Shown here: in pieces, positions 14,114 through 21,422 of the stretch
How positions within the stretch are numbered: position 1 is the stretch's first letter
Layout of the letters: the number at the start of each line of letters is the position of its first letter
Assembly (NCBI GenBank): GCA_963518845.1
Contig: CAUQKV010000020.1
Location: 1-29,605 of the forward strand
DNA: 29,605 nt
Direction of reading: 5' to 3'
Source of the DNA: JABCPE02 sp963518845
GTDB taxonomy: Bacteria > Bacteroidota > Bacteroidia > Flavobacteriales > Weeksellaceae
Position numbers and translations under genes: made by a program
Notes under the pieces: model-generated
Told to the model about the DNA's origin: nothing
Database searches by the model: none
What the model saw: only the letters and a program-made list of their open reading frames with translations

Positions 14114-14461
14114 ATGGATTTAATTAAGTATGTTCAGGACAAGTACATTACAAAAAAAGAGTTTCCTGAATTCAAAGCTGGTGATTCTATCACTGTTTAT
14201 TATGAAATTAAAGAAGGACAGAAAACAAGAACTCAGTTCTTCAAAGGAGTGGTTATTCAGTTAAGAGGAACTGGAGCTACTAAAACCTTCACTATCAGAA
14301 AAATGAGTGGAGATGTAGGTGTAGAAAGAGTATTTCCTATCAACATGCCTGCTCTACAAAAAATAGAAGTTGATAAGAGAGGTAAAGTTAGAAGAGCTAG
14401 AATCTACTACTTCAGAAGCCTTAGAGGTAAAAAAGCAAGAATCAAAAGTAAAGGTTTCTAA
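14114..14461 (+). CDS. rplS: 50S ribosomal protein L19
   Basis: A 115-residue basic ribosomal protein located at the 30S-50S interface. The core 'FKAGDSITVYYEIKEG', 'RTQFFKGVVIQLRG', 'TFTIRKMSGDVGVERVFP' and the C-terminal 'GKVRRARIYYFRSLRGKKARIK' are unmistakable for bL19. Length is standard. It is a single-gene unit with a consensus promoter, a leader of about 70 bases that may be structured, and a terminator shared with phoH. The usual neighbours in other phyla (rpsP, rimM, trmD) are absent. Confidence 0.97.
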   Translation: MDLIKYVQDKYITKKEFPEFKAGDSITVYYEIKEGQKTRTQFFKGVVIQLRGTGATKTFTIRKMSGDVGVERVFPINMPALQKIEVDKRGKVRRARIYYFRSLRGKKARIKSKGF

Positions 14462-14479
14462 TCAGACCTTAAACATAAT

Positions 14480-14509
14480 AAAAAAACCCATGAAATCATG
14501 GGCTTTTTT
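14480..14509. terminator. Bidirectional terminator between rplS and phoH
   Basis: CCCATG-AAAT-CATGGG (14487-14492 with 14497-14502) flanked by A7 on the left and C plus T6 on the right. The phoH stop codon (14508-14510) overlaps the right edge. Confidence 0.85.
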
Positions 14510-15455
14510 ATTTCTTTTCGTTTTGGTTATACGCCAAAATTATTTTTTTCACGATAGGATGCCTTACTACATCAGATTCATTCAGGTGTATAAATCCTAT
14601 TTCTTCCACATTTTGGAGGATTTTCATAGCTTCCTGTAATCCAGACTGTTGATTTTTAGGCAAATCTATCTGGCTCGGGTCTCCTGTAATGATAAATTTA
14701 GCATTCATTCCCATTCTCGTAAGAAACATTTTCATTTGTGAATGAGTTGTATTTTGGGCTTCATCTAAAATTACAAAAGCATCATCCAAGGTTCTCCCTC
14801 TCATAAAAGCAAGCGGCGCCACTTCTATGACTCTTTTTTCTATAAAATTTTCCAATCTTTCATGTGGAATCATATCACGAAGCGCATCATATAACGGTTG
14901 TAAATATGGATCCAGTTTTTCCTTCAAATCCCCTGGAAGAAATCCTAAGCTCTCTCCTGCCTCCACGGCTGGCCTTGTGAGGATAATGCGTTTTACATTT
15001 TTTTCTTTAAGAGCTTTTACCGCCAGAGCTACACTTGTGTAAGTTTTCCCTGTTCCCGCAGGACCAATAGCAAAAACCATATCCTTTTTTTCAGATTCCT
15101 TGACTAATTTTTTCAGATTAGTCGTTTTTGCCTTTATTATTTTTCCATTAACACCTTTTACAATGATGTCTTGGTCGAAAATCAGCTGTTTTTCGGTTTC
15201 ATCTTTTATGCTTAAGATATTTTCTACATCTTTCAGCTCTATCGCTTGATGATTCTGAATAAATCTTACAATATCATCCAGTTTTTGCTCTAAAATATCC
15301 AATGCCTGCTGATTTCCAGCCGCAAAAATATAACTGTCACGACCTGTAATTTTTAGGGTCGGGAATGTAGATTTTATCAAGTTAAAATATTGATTTTGAA
15401 CACCATAAAAGGTTTTAGTGTCAATGTCTTTTATTTCGTAATTTAATTCAAACAT
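14508..15455 (-). CDS. PhoH-family ATPase (PhoH-like/YbeZ)
   Basis: A 315-residue cytoplasmic P-loop protein. An N-terminal KH-like/RNA-binding region (about 1-100) precedes the ATPase. Walker A is 'GPAGTGKT' (131-138) and Walker B is 'AFVILDEAQN' with the following 'TTHSQMKMFLTRMG', typical of the YbeZ/PhoH group that works with YbeY in RNA metabolism. Length is normal. ybeY is not adjacent. Its -7 box (15489-15496) lies back-to-back with that of the SAM-hydrolase-family gene. Confidence 0.93.
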   Translation of the reverse strand: MFELNYEIKDIDTKTFYGVQNQYFNLIKSTFPTLKITGRDSYIFAAGNQQALDILEQKLDDIVRFIQNHQAIELKDVENILSIKDETEKQLIFDQDIIVKGVNGKIIKAKTTNLKKLVKESEKKDMVFAIGPAGTGKTYTSVALAVKALKEKNVKRIILTRPAVEAGESLGFLPGDLKEKLDPYLQPLYDALRDMIPHERLENFIEKRVIEVAPLAFMRGRTLDDAFVILDEAQNTTHSQMKMFLTRMGMNAKFIITGDPSQIDLPKNQQSGLQEAMKILQNVEEIGFIHLNESDVVRHPIVKKIILAYNQNEKK

Positions 15456-15488
15456 TTATTTTATTAAAAATTTATTGTTTTAAATATC

Positions 15489-15496
15489 CAAAAATA
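15489..15496 (-). promoter_or_regulatory. -7 box TATTTTTG of phoH
   Basis: A minus-strand TAnnTTTG match 33 bases before the phoH ATG. Only five bases separate it from the divergent plus-strand box at 15502-15509. Confidence 0.5.
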
Positions 15497-15501
15497 AGCA
15501 A

Positions 15502-15509
15502 TATCTTTG
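15502..15509 (+). promoter_or_regulatory. -7 box TATCTTTG of the SAM-hydrolase-family gene
   Basis: A TAnnTTTG match 18 bases before the ATG at 15528. Its -33 region would overlap the phoH -7 box, so the two promoters probably compete. Confidence 0.5.
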
Positions 15510-15527
15510 TAAAATAGAAAAAATACG

Positions 15528-16352
15528 ATGTCGATTATTACACTTACTACAGATTTAGGGACAAAAGACCACAAAGTTGCAAGCATTAAAGGAAGTATTC
15601 TCAGTTTGGAGAAGAATGTTCCTATTGTAGATATTACGCATCATATTGAACCTCACGACATTATACAGACTGCATATATTGTCAGAAACTCCTATTCGCA
15701 TTTTCCGAAAAGGAGCATCCACATGATTGCAGTGGATTGTTTTTATCATAAAGATAGAAAATTTTTAGTTTTAGAAGCGAACGGACATTACTTCATAATG
15801 CCTGATAATGGGCTTTTTAGCTTAATTTTTCCAGAGATTAAACCTGAAAAAATTTATGAAATTTCTCACAATGCGTCTGATGATGATAGAGTATTCACGC
15901 CCATAGATATTTTTGTACCTGTGGCTGTACATTTGTACAAAGGAAACGACACAAAACTTATAGGAAAGCAAATCAAAAGTATAAAAGAAGTGGTTTTCCC
16001 AAAACCTAACTACAATGAAGCCCAAAAAATGATTGCGGGAGAAATAGTCTATATCGACCATTTTGGGAATGCTGTTTCTAATATTAGCAAGGAAATTTTT
16101 GAAAAACATCTTTCAGGAAACCAAAATTTTACAGTAAAATTTAGGGAATGCTCGATGAAAAATATAGTCAAAAAACACACTGATATTATCACAGATTGGG
16201 AAAAGGAAAACCTTTTCTTGGCGAAAGAATTGGCTTTATTCAACGAGGCTGACTTGCTGGAAATCGCCATGTACAAAGGAAGTAAGACCAATGGAGCCGC
16301 TCCTCTGATGGGACTAAATATCGGTGAAAAAATATATGTTGAATTTAGCTGA
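15528..16352 (+). CDS. SAM hydroxide adenosyltransferase (DUF62) family protein
   Basis: A 274-residue homologue of enzymes that split S-adenosylmethionine to adenosine and methionine using water, related to fluorinase and chlorinase. Family marks are 'LTTDLG' (6-11), 'VDITHHI' (34-40), 'AVDCFYHKDR' (D70, R77) and 'PDNGLFSLI' (92-100); the C-terminal beta-barrel domain begins near residue 160. The known Asp-Arg-His set seems to keep D70 and R77, but where other members have F-H-G-R-D-I-F this protein reads F-T-P-I-D-I-F (about 123-129), so the histidine appears to be missing. It may be a Bacteroidota subfamily variant. It ends two bases from the convergent DUF1599 gene with no terminator between. 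Confidence 0.85.
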   Translation: MSIITLTTDLGTKDHKVASIKGSILSLEKNVPIVDITHHIEPHDIIQTAYIVRNSYSHFPKRSIHMIAVDCFYHKDRKFLVLEANGHYFIMPDNGLFSLIFPEIKPEKIYEISHNASDDDRVFTPIDIFVPVAVHLYKGNDTKLIGKQIKSIKEVVFPKPNYNEAQKMIAGEIVYIDHFGNAVSNISKEIFEKHLSGNQNFTVKFRECSMKNIVKKHTDIITDWEKENLFLAKELALFNEADLLEIAMYKGSKTNGAAPLMGLNIGEKIYVEFS

Positions 16353-16354
16353 TT

Positions 16355-16897
16355 CTATTTTTCGGATAATTTTATAAGGCAGAAAACTGCATAATTCAGC
16401 ATATCAAAATAGTTGGCTTCTAAACCTTCGGATACTAATGTTTTGCCTTCGTTATCTTCTATCTGTTTGGTTCTCAATATTTTTTGGTAAATCAAATCAG
16501 TCATTGAGCTGATTCTCATATCACGCCAAACTTCACCATAATCGTGATTTTTCTTTTCCATAAGGTCTCTTGCTTTTTGGATAAAATCATCATATAGGGC
16601 CAAAATTTCGGCTTTGTCTTCTTTGCCTAAAACATCTAAAACTCCCCTATCCAGCTGGATAAGAGCGATAGCGGAGTAATTCACAATCGCTATAAATCCC
16701 TCCTCTTCATCTTCGTCTATCATCTTTTTGTCGGTCATCTGCAGAGTTCGGATTCTATTAACTTTGATGTAAATTTGATCCGTCACCGAGCTGGGACGCA
16801 GCACTCGCCACGCAGCTCCATAATCTGCTAATTTCTTCTCAAAAAGATTTCTACAAACTGCAGAAACTTCATTATATTGATTTATAGTGTTTTGCAT
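16355..16897 (-). CDS. DUF1599 domain protein (internal duplication)
   Basis: A 180-residue protein with two copies of a DUF1599-type unit. In each, an 'F/MEKK-x3-DYG-x2-WR' box (KLADYGAAWR and KNHDYGEVWR) is followed by 'SSxTDxIYxK' and a Leu/Arg helix. The family is found in Bacteroidota and resembles nucleotide-modification-associated proteins; its activity is not known to me. I chose the ATG at 16895-16897 over a TTG seven codons upstream because a minus-strand -7 box (16916-16923) overlaps that TTG. It is divergent from folP, an adjacency that fits a nucleotide or pterin theme but proves nothing. Confidence 0.8.
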   Translation of the reverse strand: MQNTINQYNEVSAVCRNLFEKKLADYGAAWRVLRPSSVTDQIYIKVNRIRTLQMTDKKMIDEDEEEGFIAIVNYSAIALIQLDRGVLDVLGKEDKAEILALYDDFIQKARDLMEKKNHDYGEVWRDMRISSMTDLIYQKILRTKQIEDNEGKTLVSEGLEANYFDMLNYAVFCLIKLSEK

Positions 16898-16915
16898 TTT
16901 AATAAAATATTCGCC

Positions 16916-16923
16916 CAAAGATA
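16916..16923 (-). promoter_or_regulatory. -7 box TATCTTTG of the DUF1599 gene
   Basis: A minus-strand TAnnTTTG match, 18 bases before the ATG at 16897. It rules out the upstream TTG as start, since that codon would lie inside the promoter. Confidence 0.55.
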
Positions 16924-16932
16924 AGAAATTAT

Positions 16933-16940
16933 TATTTTTG
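16933..16940 (+). promoter_or_regulatory. -7 box TATTTTTG of folP (leaderless)
   Basis: A TAnnTTTG match only four bases before the folP ATG at 16945, so the mRNA should begin at the start codon. It is nine bases from the divergent DUF1599 -7 box. Confidence 0.55.
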
Positions 16941-16944
16941 TAGT

Positions 16945-17781
16945 ATGAAAAATTTACAGTCGTTTTCTATCAACTGCCATGGTGTTCTTCTGGATTTGAC
17001 AATTCCAAAAATCATGGGAATTCTCAATCTGACACCAGACAGCTTCTCTGATGGAGGGAAATTTAATGATGAAGTTTCAGCTTTAAAACAAACCGAAAAA
17101 ATGCTTTCCGAGGGAGCTTCTATCATAGATATAGGCGCACAATCTACCCGCCCAAACGCTACATTTCTCACTGCAAATGAGGAAATTAGCCGACTGGGAA
17201 ATATTATTTCATCCATTAAAAAAGAGTTTCCTCAGGCATTGATTTCACTGGATACTTTTCATAGCAAGGCTGCCTATTTTGGGTACAATGAGGGCATTGA
17301 CATCATCAATGATATTTCTGGCGGACAATACGACCATAACATGTTCCCTACGGCGGCTAAAACACAGCTCCCATACATCCTGACACACGGCAATTCCACC
17401 TACGAAACCATGCACGAAAAGGAAGATTATCAAGATATTATCCTCGTTCTGAATCAATTCTTTTCCAAAAAAACAGCGGAATTATTGGATTTGGGAGTGA
17501 AGGACATTATCCTTGACCCTGGTTTTGGTTTTGGGAAAACTATTGAAAATCAAAACCAAATGGTGGAAGAATTAGAACATATTTCCTTCGGAAAATATCC
17601 TGTTTTAGTGGGAATTTCGCGGAAATCCTTTATTTATAAACCTCTTGGGAAATCGCCTCATGACATCAATGAAGAAACCCAGCAGCTACACCTAAAAATG
17701 CTGAAAAAAGGAGCTAAAATCCTGCGTGTTCACGATGTTGCAGAGGCACAGCGAACCCTTCAAAACTTTTTATCATTGTAA
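16945..17781 (+). CDS. folP: Dihydropteroate synthase
   Basis: A 278-residue TIM-barrel enzyme that joins p-aminobenzoate to dihydropterin pyrophosphate in folate synthesis; it is the sulfonamide target. The pyrophosphate-binding signature 'GILNLTPDSFSDGG' (25-38), the second signature 'IDIGAQSTRP' (61-70), 'DPGFGFGKT' and 'GISRKSF', and the C-terminal 'RVHDVAE' are all present. Length is normal. The ATG sits four bases from a -7 box. kbl follows after 18 bases without a terminator, so the two form an operon although their pathways are not linked beyond one-carbon/glycine metabolism. Confidence 0.96.
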   Translation: MKNLQSFSINCHGVLLDLTIPKIMGILNLTPDSFSDGGKFNDEVSALKQTEKMLSEGASIIDIGAQSTRPNATFLTANEEISRLGNIISSIKKEFPQALISLDTFHSKAAYFGYNEGIDIINDISGGQYDHNMFPTAAKTQLPYILTHGNSTYETMHEKEDYQDIILVLNQFFSKKTAELLDLGVKDIILDPGFGFGKTIENQNQMVEELEHISFGKYPVLVGISRKSFIYKPLGKSPHDINEETQQLHLKMLKKGAKILRVHDVAEAQRTLQNFLSL

Positions 17782-17799
17782 TTTATAAAAAATATAGAT

Positions 17800-18993
17800 A
17801 TGCTTAGTTCAAAATTTTTATCTCATCTTCAAAATGAATTGACTCAAATAGAAAATGATGGTCTCTACAAGAGAGAGCGCATCATCACTTCTTCGCAAGA
17901 TGCCGAAATCGTAGCCAATGGAAAAAAACTACTGAATTTCTGCGCTAATAATTACCTCGGACTTTCTAATCACCCAGAAGTGATAAAGGCATCGCAAAGC
18001 ACTATGGATACGCACGGATACGGAATGTCTTCTGTAAGGTTCATCTGTGGAACGCAGGATATTCACAAGAATTTGGAAAACAAAATTTCTGAGTTTTTAG
18101 GAATGGAAGACACTATTCTCTACGCTGCTGCTTTTGATGCAAATGGTGGAGTTTTCGAACCGCTTTTCACTGACCAAGATGCTATTATTTCTGATGAGCT
18201 GAACCACGCTTCTATCATCGATGGTGTAAGACTTTGTAAAGCAGCAAGATACCGCTATAAGAACAATAATATGGAGGATCTAGAAGCCCAGCTGAAAGCT
18301 GCTTCGGAGAAAAACTACCGCTTCAAAATCATCGTAACAGATGGCGTTTTCTCTATGGACGGTATTGTGGCTAATCTAAAAGGAGTATGTGATTTAGCTG
18401 AAAAATATGATGCCTTAGTAATGGTGGATGACAGCCACGCTACAGGATTTATCGGAAAAACAGGACGAGGCACCCACGAAGCCAATGATGTGATGAGCCG
18501 TGTGGATATCATTACTTCTACTCTTGGAAAGGCGCTCGGCGGTGCTATGGGTGGTTTCACATCAGGAAAGAAAGAAATTATAGACATGCTCAGACAGCGT
18601 TCACGCCCTTATCTTTTCTCTAATTCGCTAGCACCAGGGATTGTAGGAGCGGCGACAAAAGTGCTGGAAATGCTATCCAAAGACACTTCTCTGAGAGACA
18701 AGGTAATGGAAAACGCCCAATATTTCCGTTCTGAAATGAAAGCCAAAGGATTTGACATTCCAGATGGTGATGCTGCAATCGTCCCAGTGATGCTCTACGA
18801 TGCCAAACTTTCACAAAAAATGGCTGAAAGACTAATGGATGAAGGCATCTATGTGATAGGTTTCTTCTATCCAGTAGTACCAAAAGAAAAAGCAAGAATA
18901 CGAGTTCAGCTCTCTGCTGCTCATACCAAGGAGCATTTAGACAAAGCCATCGCAGCTTTTGAAAAAGTAGGAAAAGAATTAGGAGTGATTTAA
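17800..18993 (+). CDS. kbl: Glycine C-acetyltransferase (2-amino-3-ketobutyrate CoA ligase)
   Basis: A 397-residue PLP enzyme of the alpha-oxoamine synthase group that, with threonine dehydrogenase, turns threonine into glycine and acetyl-CoA. The PLP lysine is K244 in 'STLGKALGG'; 'VMVDDSHATGFIG' holds the cofactor-contacting Asp and His; and 'VRFICGTQDIHKNLE' plus 'GRGTHEAND' match Kbl more closely than BioF or HemA relatives. Length equals that of E. coli Kbl. tdh is not adjacent. It is the second gene of the folP operon and ends in a perfect bidirectional terminator. Confidence 0.92.
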   Translation: MLSSKFLSHLQNELTQIENDGLYKRERIITSSQDAEIVANGKKLLNFCANNYLGLSNHPEVIKASQSTMDTHGYGMSSVRFICGTQDIHKNLENKISEFLGMEDTILYAAAFDANGGVFEPLFTDQDAIISDELNHASIIDGVRLCKAARYRYKNNNMEDLEAQLKAASEKNYRFKIIVTDGVFSMDGIVANLKGVCDLAEKYDALVMVDDSHATGFIGKTGRGTHEANDVMSRVDIITSTLGKALGGAMGGFTSGKKEIIDMLRQRSRPYLFSNSLAPGIVGAATKVLEMLSKDTSLRDKVMENAQYFRSEMKAKGFDIPDGDAAIVPVMLYDAKLSQKMAERLMDEGIYVIGFFYPVVPKEKARIRVQLSAAHTKEHLDKAIAAFEKVGKELGVI

Positions 18994-19003
18994 TTTAATT
19001 GAT

Positions 19004-19037
19004 AAAAAAAGACTTATCATAGTGATAAGTCTTTTTT
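19004..19037. terminator. Bidirectional terminator between kbl and the porin gene
   Basis: A perfect 9-bp stem (19011-19019 with 19023-19031), extended by A7 and T6 flanks that pair and give T runs on either strand. It sits between the convergent stops at 18993 and 19046. Confidence 0.9.
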
Positions 19038-19045
19038 ATATTAGG

Positions 19046-20344
19046 TTAGAATTTTAATTGCGCTTGTAATCTTATCAAACCTCCTTTTTCGTGGTAGTTA
19101 GGATTCGCGAAATCCTTGTGAGCTCTGTCTGATATAGTGTACATCGCCACAAGTTCAAAAGCTTTGAACGGATGCCATTCTAGTCCTATTTCCATTTCTT
19201 TTACATTGTAGCTTCTAGCATCTAGCTCGTGTTTTTTTCCGCCTTTGTAGTGCTGAAGCCTCACGAATGGAATGAACTTTTGATCCCATTTATTGATAAA
19301 ATAAGAGAATGTCGCATATCCACCATATAGGCTTTTTACTTCTACTGAATTTGTAGCTACATCATATTCAGGGCCTTTACCAATGTTGTATTCTGCCTGT
19401 ATCCCAAACGGCTGTGGATAAAGAACAAACGATGCCGCTATTCTTTGGTCTAAATATTCTTTGTTAGTATGGGTAATAGTCCCAACAGTAGTTTTAGGCA
19501 AGACAAATTTCCCTGTATAAGCCTGTATTCCAGGTTCTATAATCTGATTTCCTACCTTAAATGGGTATGAAAATCTAGCCACCCAGTGGAATTTTTTGTT
19601 TTTATCATAGTTATTCCCCGTTTGCCCGTTATAGAATCCCAAGGCGAAAACCCCAAAATCTCCCGAGTGCTTCAGGCCTTTTTTGTAAAGATAATCCATA
19701 ATCTCTTTCTCCTTCTCCCTCGCCCACAAGAAATAAATACCCAAATCCCTTTCATCTTTTAGACCACTATTGATAGCATCATTTCTATCCAAAGGGAGCC
19801 TGTCGCTACTAGACTGAAGGTTCTCGTAGCCGAAAGGAACTTTACTCTGTCCGATACGGATTTTGTATTCGTTTTTAGAGTTTAAACCCAAGTCAAAATA
19901 AGCGTCTTTGATAACCCCTACATACTTTTTGTCCCCCACTGTTTTAGCAAAATCGGGCTGGATGTAGAAAAATACTCTTGGTGTAATCTGCCCAGAGAAT
20001 TTAAATCTCAACCTTCTGAAAGACAGTCCATCCGCTTCATTTCCCCAGAAATGGTCACACTGCTCACAGCCTAGATTAGGATTATTTTCTAGAAATTCAT
20101 TGTATCTCACTTGGACATATCCTCCGACAGAGATTTTATCATACCATTTGGAAGTCTTTTTTTCTTCTTCCTTTTTATCGGCTGAACTGGCAGCCACCAT
20201 TTCCTTTAAAGACTGAATTTCAAGCTTTAAAGAGTCTAATTCCTTCTTATTAGAAATAACCAGAGAATCCTTAGCCGATTGATTTTCTTGAGCGAAAACC
20301 ATAGATGATGCTAAGGCAAGAGATGTGAATGCTATTTTTCTCAT
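19046..20344 (-). CDS. Phosphate-selective porin O/P-family outer membrane protein
   Basis: A 432-residue predicted outer-membrane beta-barrel of the OprO/OprP family. The signal peptide ends at 'SMVFAQ' (about 1-19). A short coiled-coil-like segment (about 30-60, 'LDSLKLEIQSLKEMV') precedes the barrel, as in trimeric porins of this family. 'ISVGGYVQVRYN', 'GLSFRRLRFKFSGQITPRVFFYIQPDF' and 'KIRIGQSKVPFGYENLQSS' are diagnostic, and the protein ends in an aromatic-terminated strand ('RLQAQLKF'). Specificity for phosphate cannot be claimed from sequence. It is divergent from the carbonic anhydrase gene, with a -7 box at 20365-20372. Confidence 0.88.
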   Translation of the reverse strand: MRKIAFTSLALASSMVFAQENQSAKDSLVISNKKELDSLKLEIQSLKEMVAASSADKKEEEKKTSKWYDKISVGGYVQVRYNEFLENNPNLGCEQCDHFWGNEADGLSFRRLRFKFSGQITPRVFFYIQPDFAKTVGDKKYVGVIKDAYFDLGLNSKNEYKIRIGQSKVPFGYENLQSSSDRLPLDRNDAINSGLKDERDLGIYFLWAREKEKEIMDYLYKKGLKHSGDFGVFALGFYNGQTGNNYDKNKKFHWVARFSYPFKVGNQIIEPGIQAYTGKFVLPKTTVGTITHTNKEYLDQRIAASFVLYPQPFGIQAEYNIGKGPEYDVATNSVEVKSLYGGYATFSYFINKWDQKFIPFVRLQHYKGGKKHELDARSYNVKEMEIGLEWHPFKAFELVAMYTISDRAHKDFANPNYHEKGGLIRLQAQLKF

Positions 20345-20364
20345 TTTAAAATTTTTAAACTTGG

Positions 20365-20372
20365 CAAATATA
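20365..20372 (-). promoter_or_regulatory. -7 box TATATTTG of the porin gene
   Basis: A minus-strand TAnnTTTG match followed by C, 20 bases before the porin ATG. Confidence 0.55.
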
Positions 20373-20511
20373 ATTATTATTTATTTCAAAAATCTTTATA
20401 TTTTTTATAAATTCACATTTTATTTGTTAAAAACCTATCATGATTGTTAAATTTTGGTTAAAATTTTATTATTTTAATTAAAATAACGAGCATATTTAAA
20501 AGAAAAAATAT

Positions 20512-20519
20512 ATTTTTGT
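20512..20519 (+). promoter_or_regulatory. -7 box TATTTTTG of the carbonic anhydrase gene
   Basis: A TAnnTTTG match 30 bases before the ATG at 20550. No -33 TTTG is visible; an A/T-only palindrome (20470-20487) lies just upstream of where it should be. Confidence 0.5.
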
Positions 20520-20549
20520 CATCAAACAAATATTAAAATATTTTATTTT

Positions 20550-21368
20550 ATGAAAAAGGTAGTGTTAAAATCAGCTCTTATATTGGGAGTAATTTTGAGT
20601 GTGGTATCTTGTAAGAAAGAAGAAAAAAAAGATGCACATGCTGACCACAAAAAAGAAAGAAAACACAAATCAGACGACGAAAAAACAAAAGAAGTAAATG
20701 GTATTGAAATTACAGAATACCATGTTTTATCTGAAGAAGATCAGAAAAAACTAACTCCTGATATGGTGCTTCAGCAATTAGCTGCTGGTAATGAGCGTTT
20801 TAGAACAGGAGAAGTTACTGCCAGAGACCACTCTACTGCTGTATTACAAGCTGTGGAAGGACAATATCCAAAAGCATATGTTCTAAGCTGTATAGATAGT
20901 AGAGTTCCTGTAGAGGATGTTTTAGACCAAGGTATCGGTGACCTATTCGTAGGAAGAGTAGCTGGTAACTTCGTAGATGTAGACCAATTAGGAAGTATGG
21001 AATATGCTGTAAAATCTGGTTCTAAAGTGATTATGGTACTAGGACACGAAAGCTGTGGTGCTGTAAAAAGTACAATCGATGATGTGAAATTGGGTAACAT
21101 CACTGAAATGCTATCTAAAATAAAACCAGCTGTCGCTATGACAAATAAAACTTTCACAGGTGAAAAGTCTACTAAAAACAAGCAATATGTGCATGATGTA
21201 GCTATAAACAATGTGAAAAATACAATCGAAGAAATCCGTAAGAGAAGTCCATACATCAAAGAAAAAGAGGACAAAGGAGAAATCAAAATCGTTGGTGCTT
21301 ACTACTCTCTTAAAGATGCTAAAATCGAGCGTATAAACTACAAAGTAGACGGATTAAGCGAAAACTAA
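20550..21368 (+). CDS. Lipoprotein beta-class carbonic anhydrase
   Basis: A 272-residue enzyme converting CO2 and water to bicarbonate. Zinc ligands C114 ('SCIDSR', with the D116-R118 dyad), H166 and C169 ('GHESCGAVK') are intact, so it should be active. Unlike most beta-carbonic anhydrases it carries a lipoprotein signal, MKKVVLKSALILGVILSVVSC21, followed by K-K-E-E and a Lys/His-rich linker to about residue 50. C-x-K-(D/E)-(D/E) matches the lipoprotein surface-export signal described in Capnocytophaga, so the mature protein may face outward. An insertion of about 20 residues after the second zinc motif ('KIKPAVAMTNKTFTGEKSTK') is normal for the family. It is divergent from the porin gene. 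Confidence 0.92.
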   Translation: MKKVVLKSALILGVILSVVSCKKEEKKDAHADHKKERKHKSDDEKTKEVNGIEITEYHVLSEEDQKKLTPDMVLQQLAAGNERFRTGEVTARDHSTAVLQAVEGQYPKAYVLSCIDSRVPVEDVLDQGIGDLFVGRVAGNFVDVDQLGSMEYAVKSGSKVIMVLGHESCGAVKSTIDDVKLGNITEMLSKIKPAVAMTNKTFTGEKSTKNKQYVHDVAINNVKNTIEEIRKRSPYIKEKEDKGEIKIVGAYYSLKDAKIERINYKVDGLSEN

Positions 21369-21389
21369 TAATCTTTTTTATATACAATC

Positions 21390-21422
21390 AAAAAGGAGTA
21401 CTTTTTTCAAGTGCTCTTTTTT
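21390..21422. terminator. Bidirectional terminator between the carbonic anhydrase and nuclease genes
   Basis: A 14-bp stem (21390-21403 with 21409-21422, two G-T wobbles) with A5 and T6 ends. The nuclease stop codon (21407-21409) lies in the loop and right arm, so the last nuclease codons form half of the hairpin. Confidence 0.78.

Noticed and set aside
15926..15939. TGTACATTTGTACA, another TACAnnTGTA palindrome
   Set aside because: It lies deep within the SAM-hydrolase-family coding sequence, where codons for a conserved 'AVHLYK' stretch explain it; it has no nearby promoter.
16898..16918. Upstream TTG start for the DUF1599 gene
   Set aside because: The TTG falls inside a minus-strand -7 box; the ATG at 16897 is the sensible start.
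20771..21286. 171-codon antisense open frame over the carbonic anhydrase gene
   Set aside because: The sense frame holds an intact zinc site; the antisense frame has no domain or promoter.
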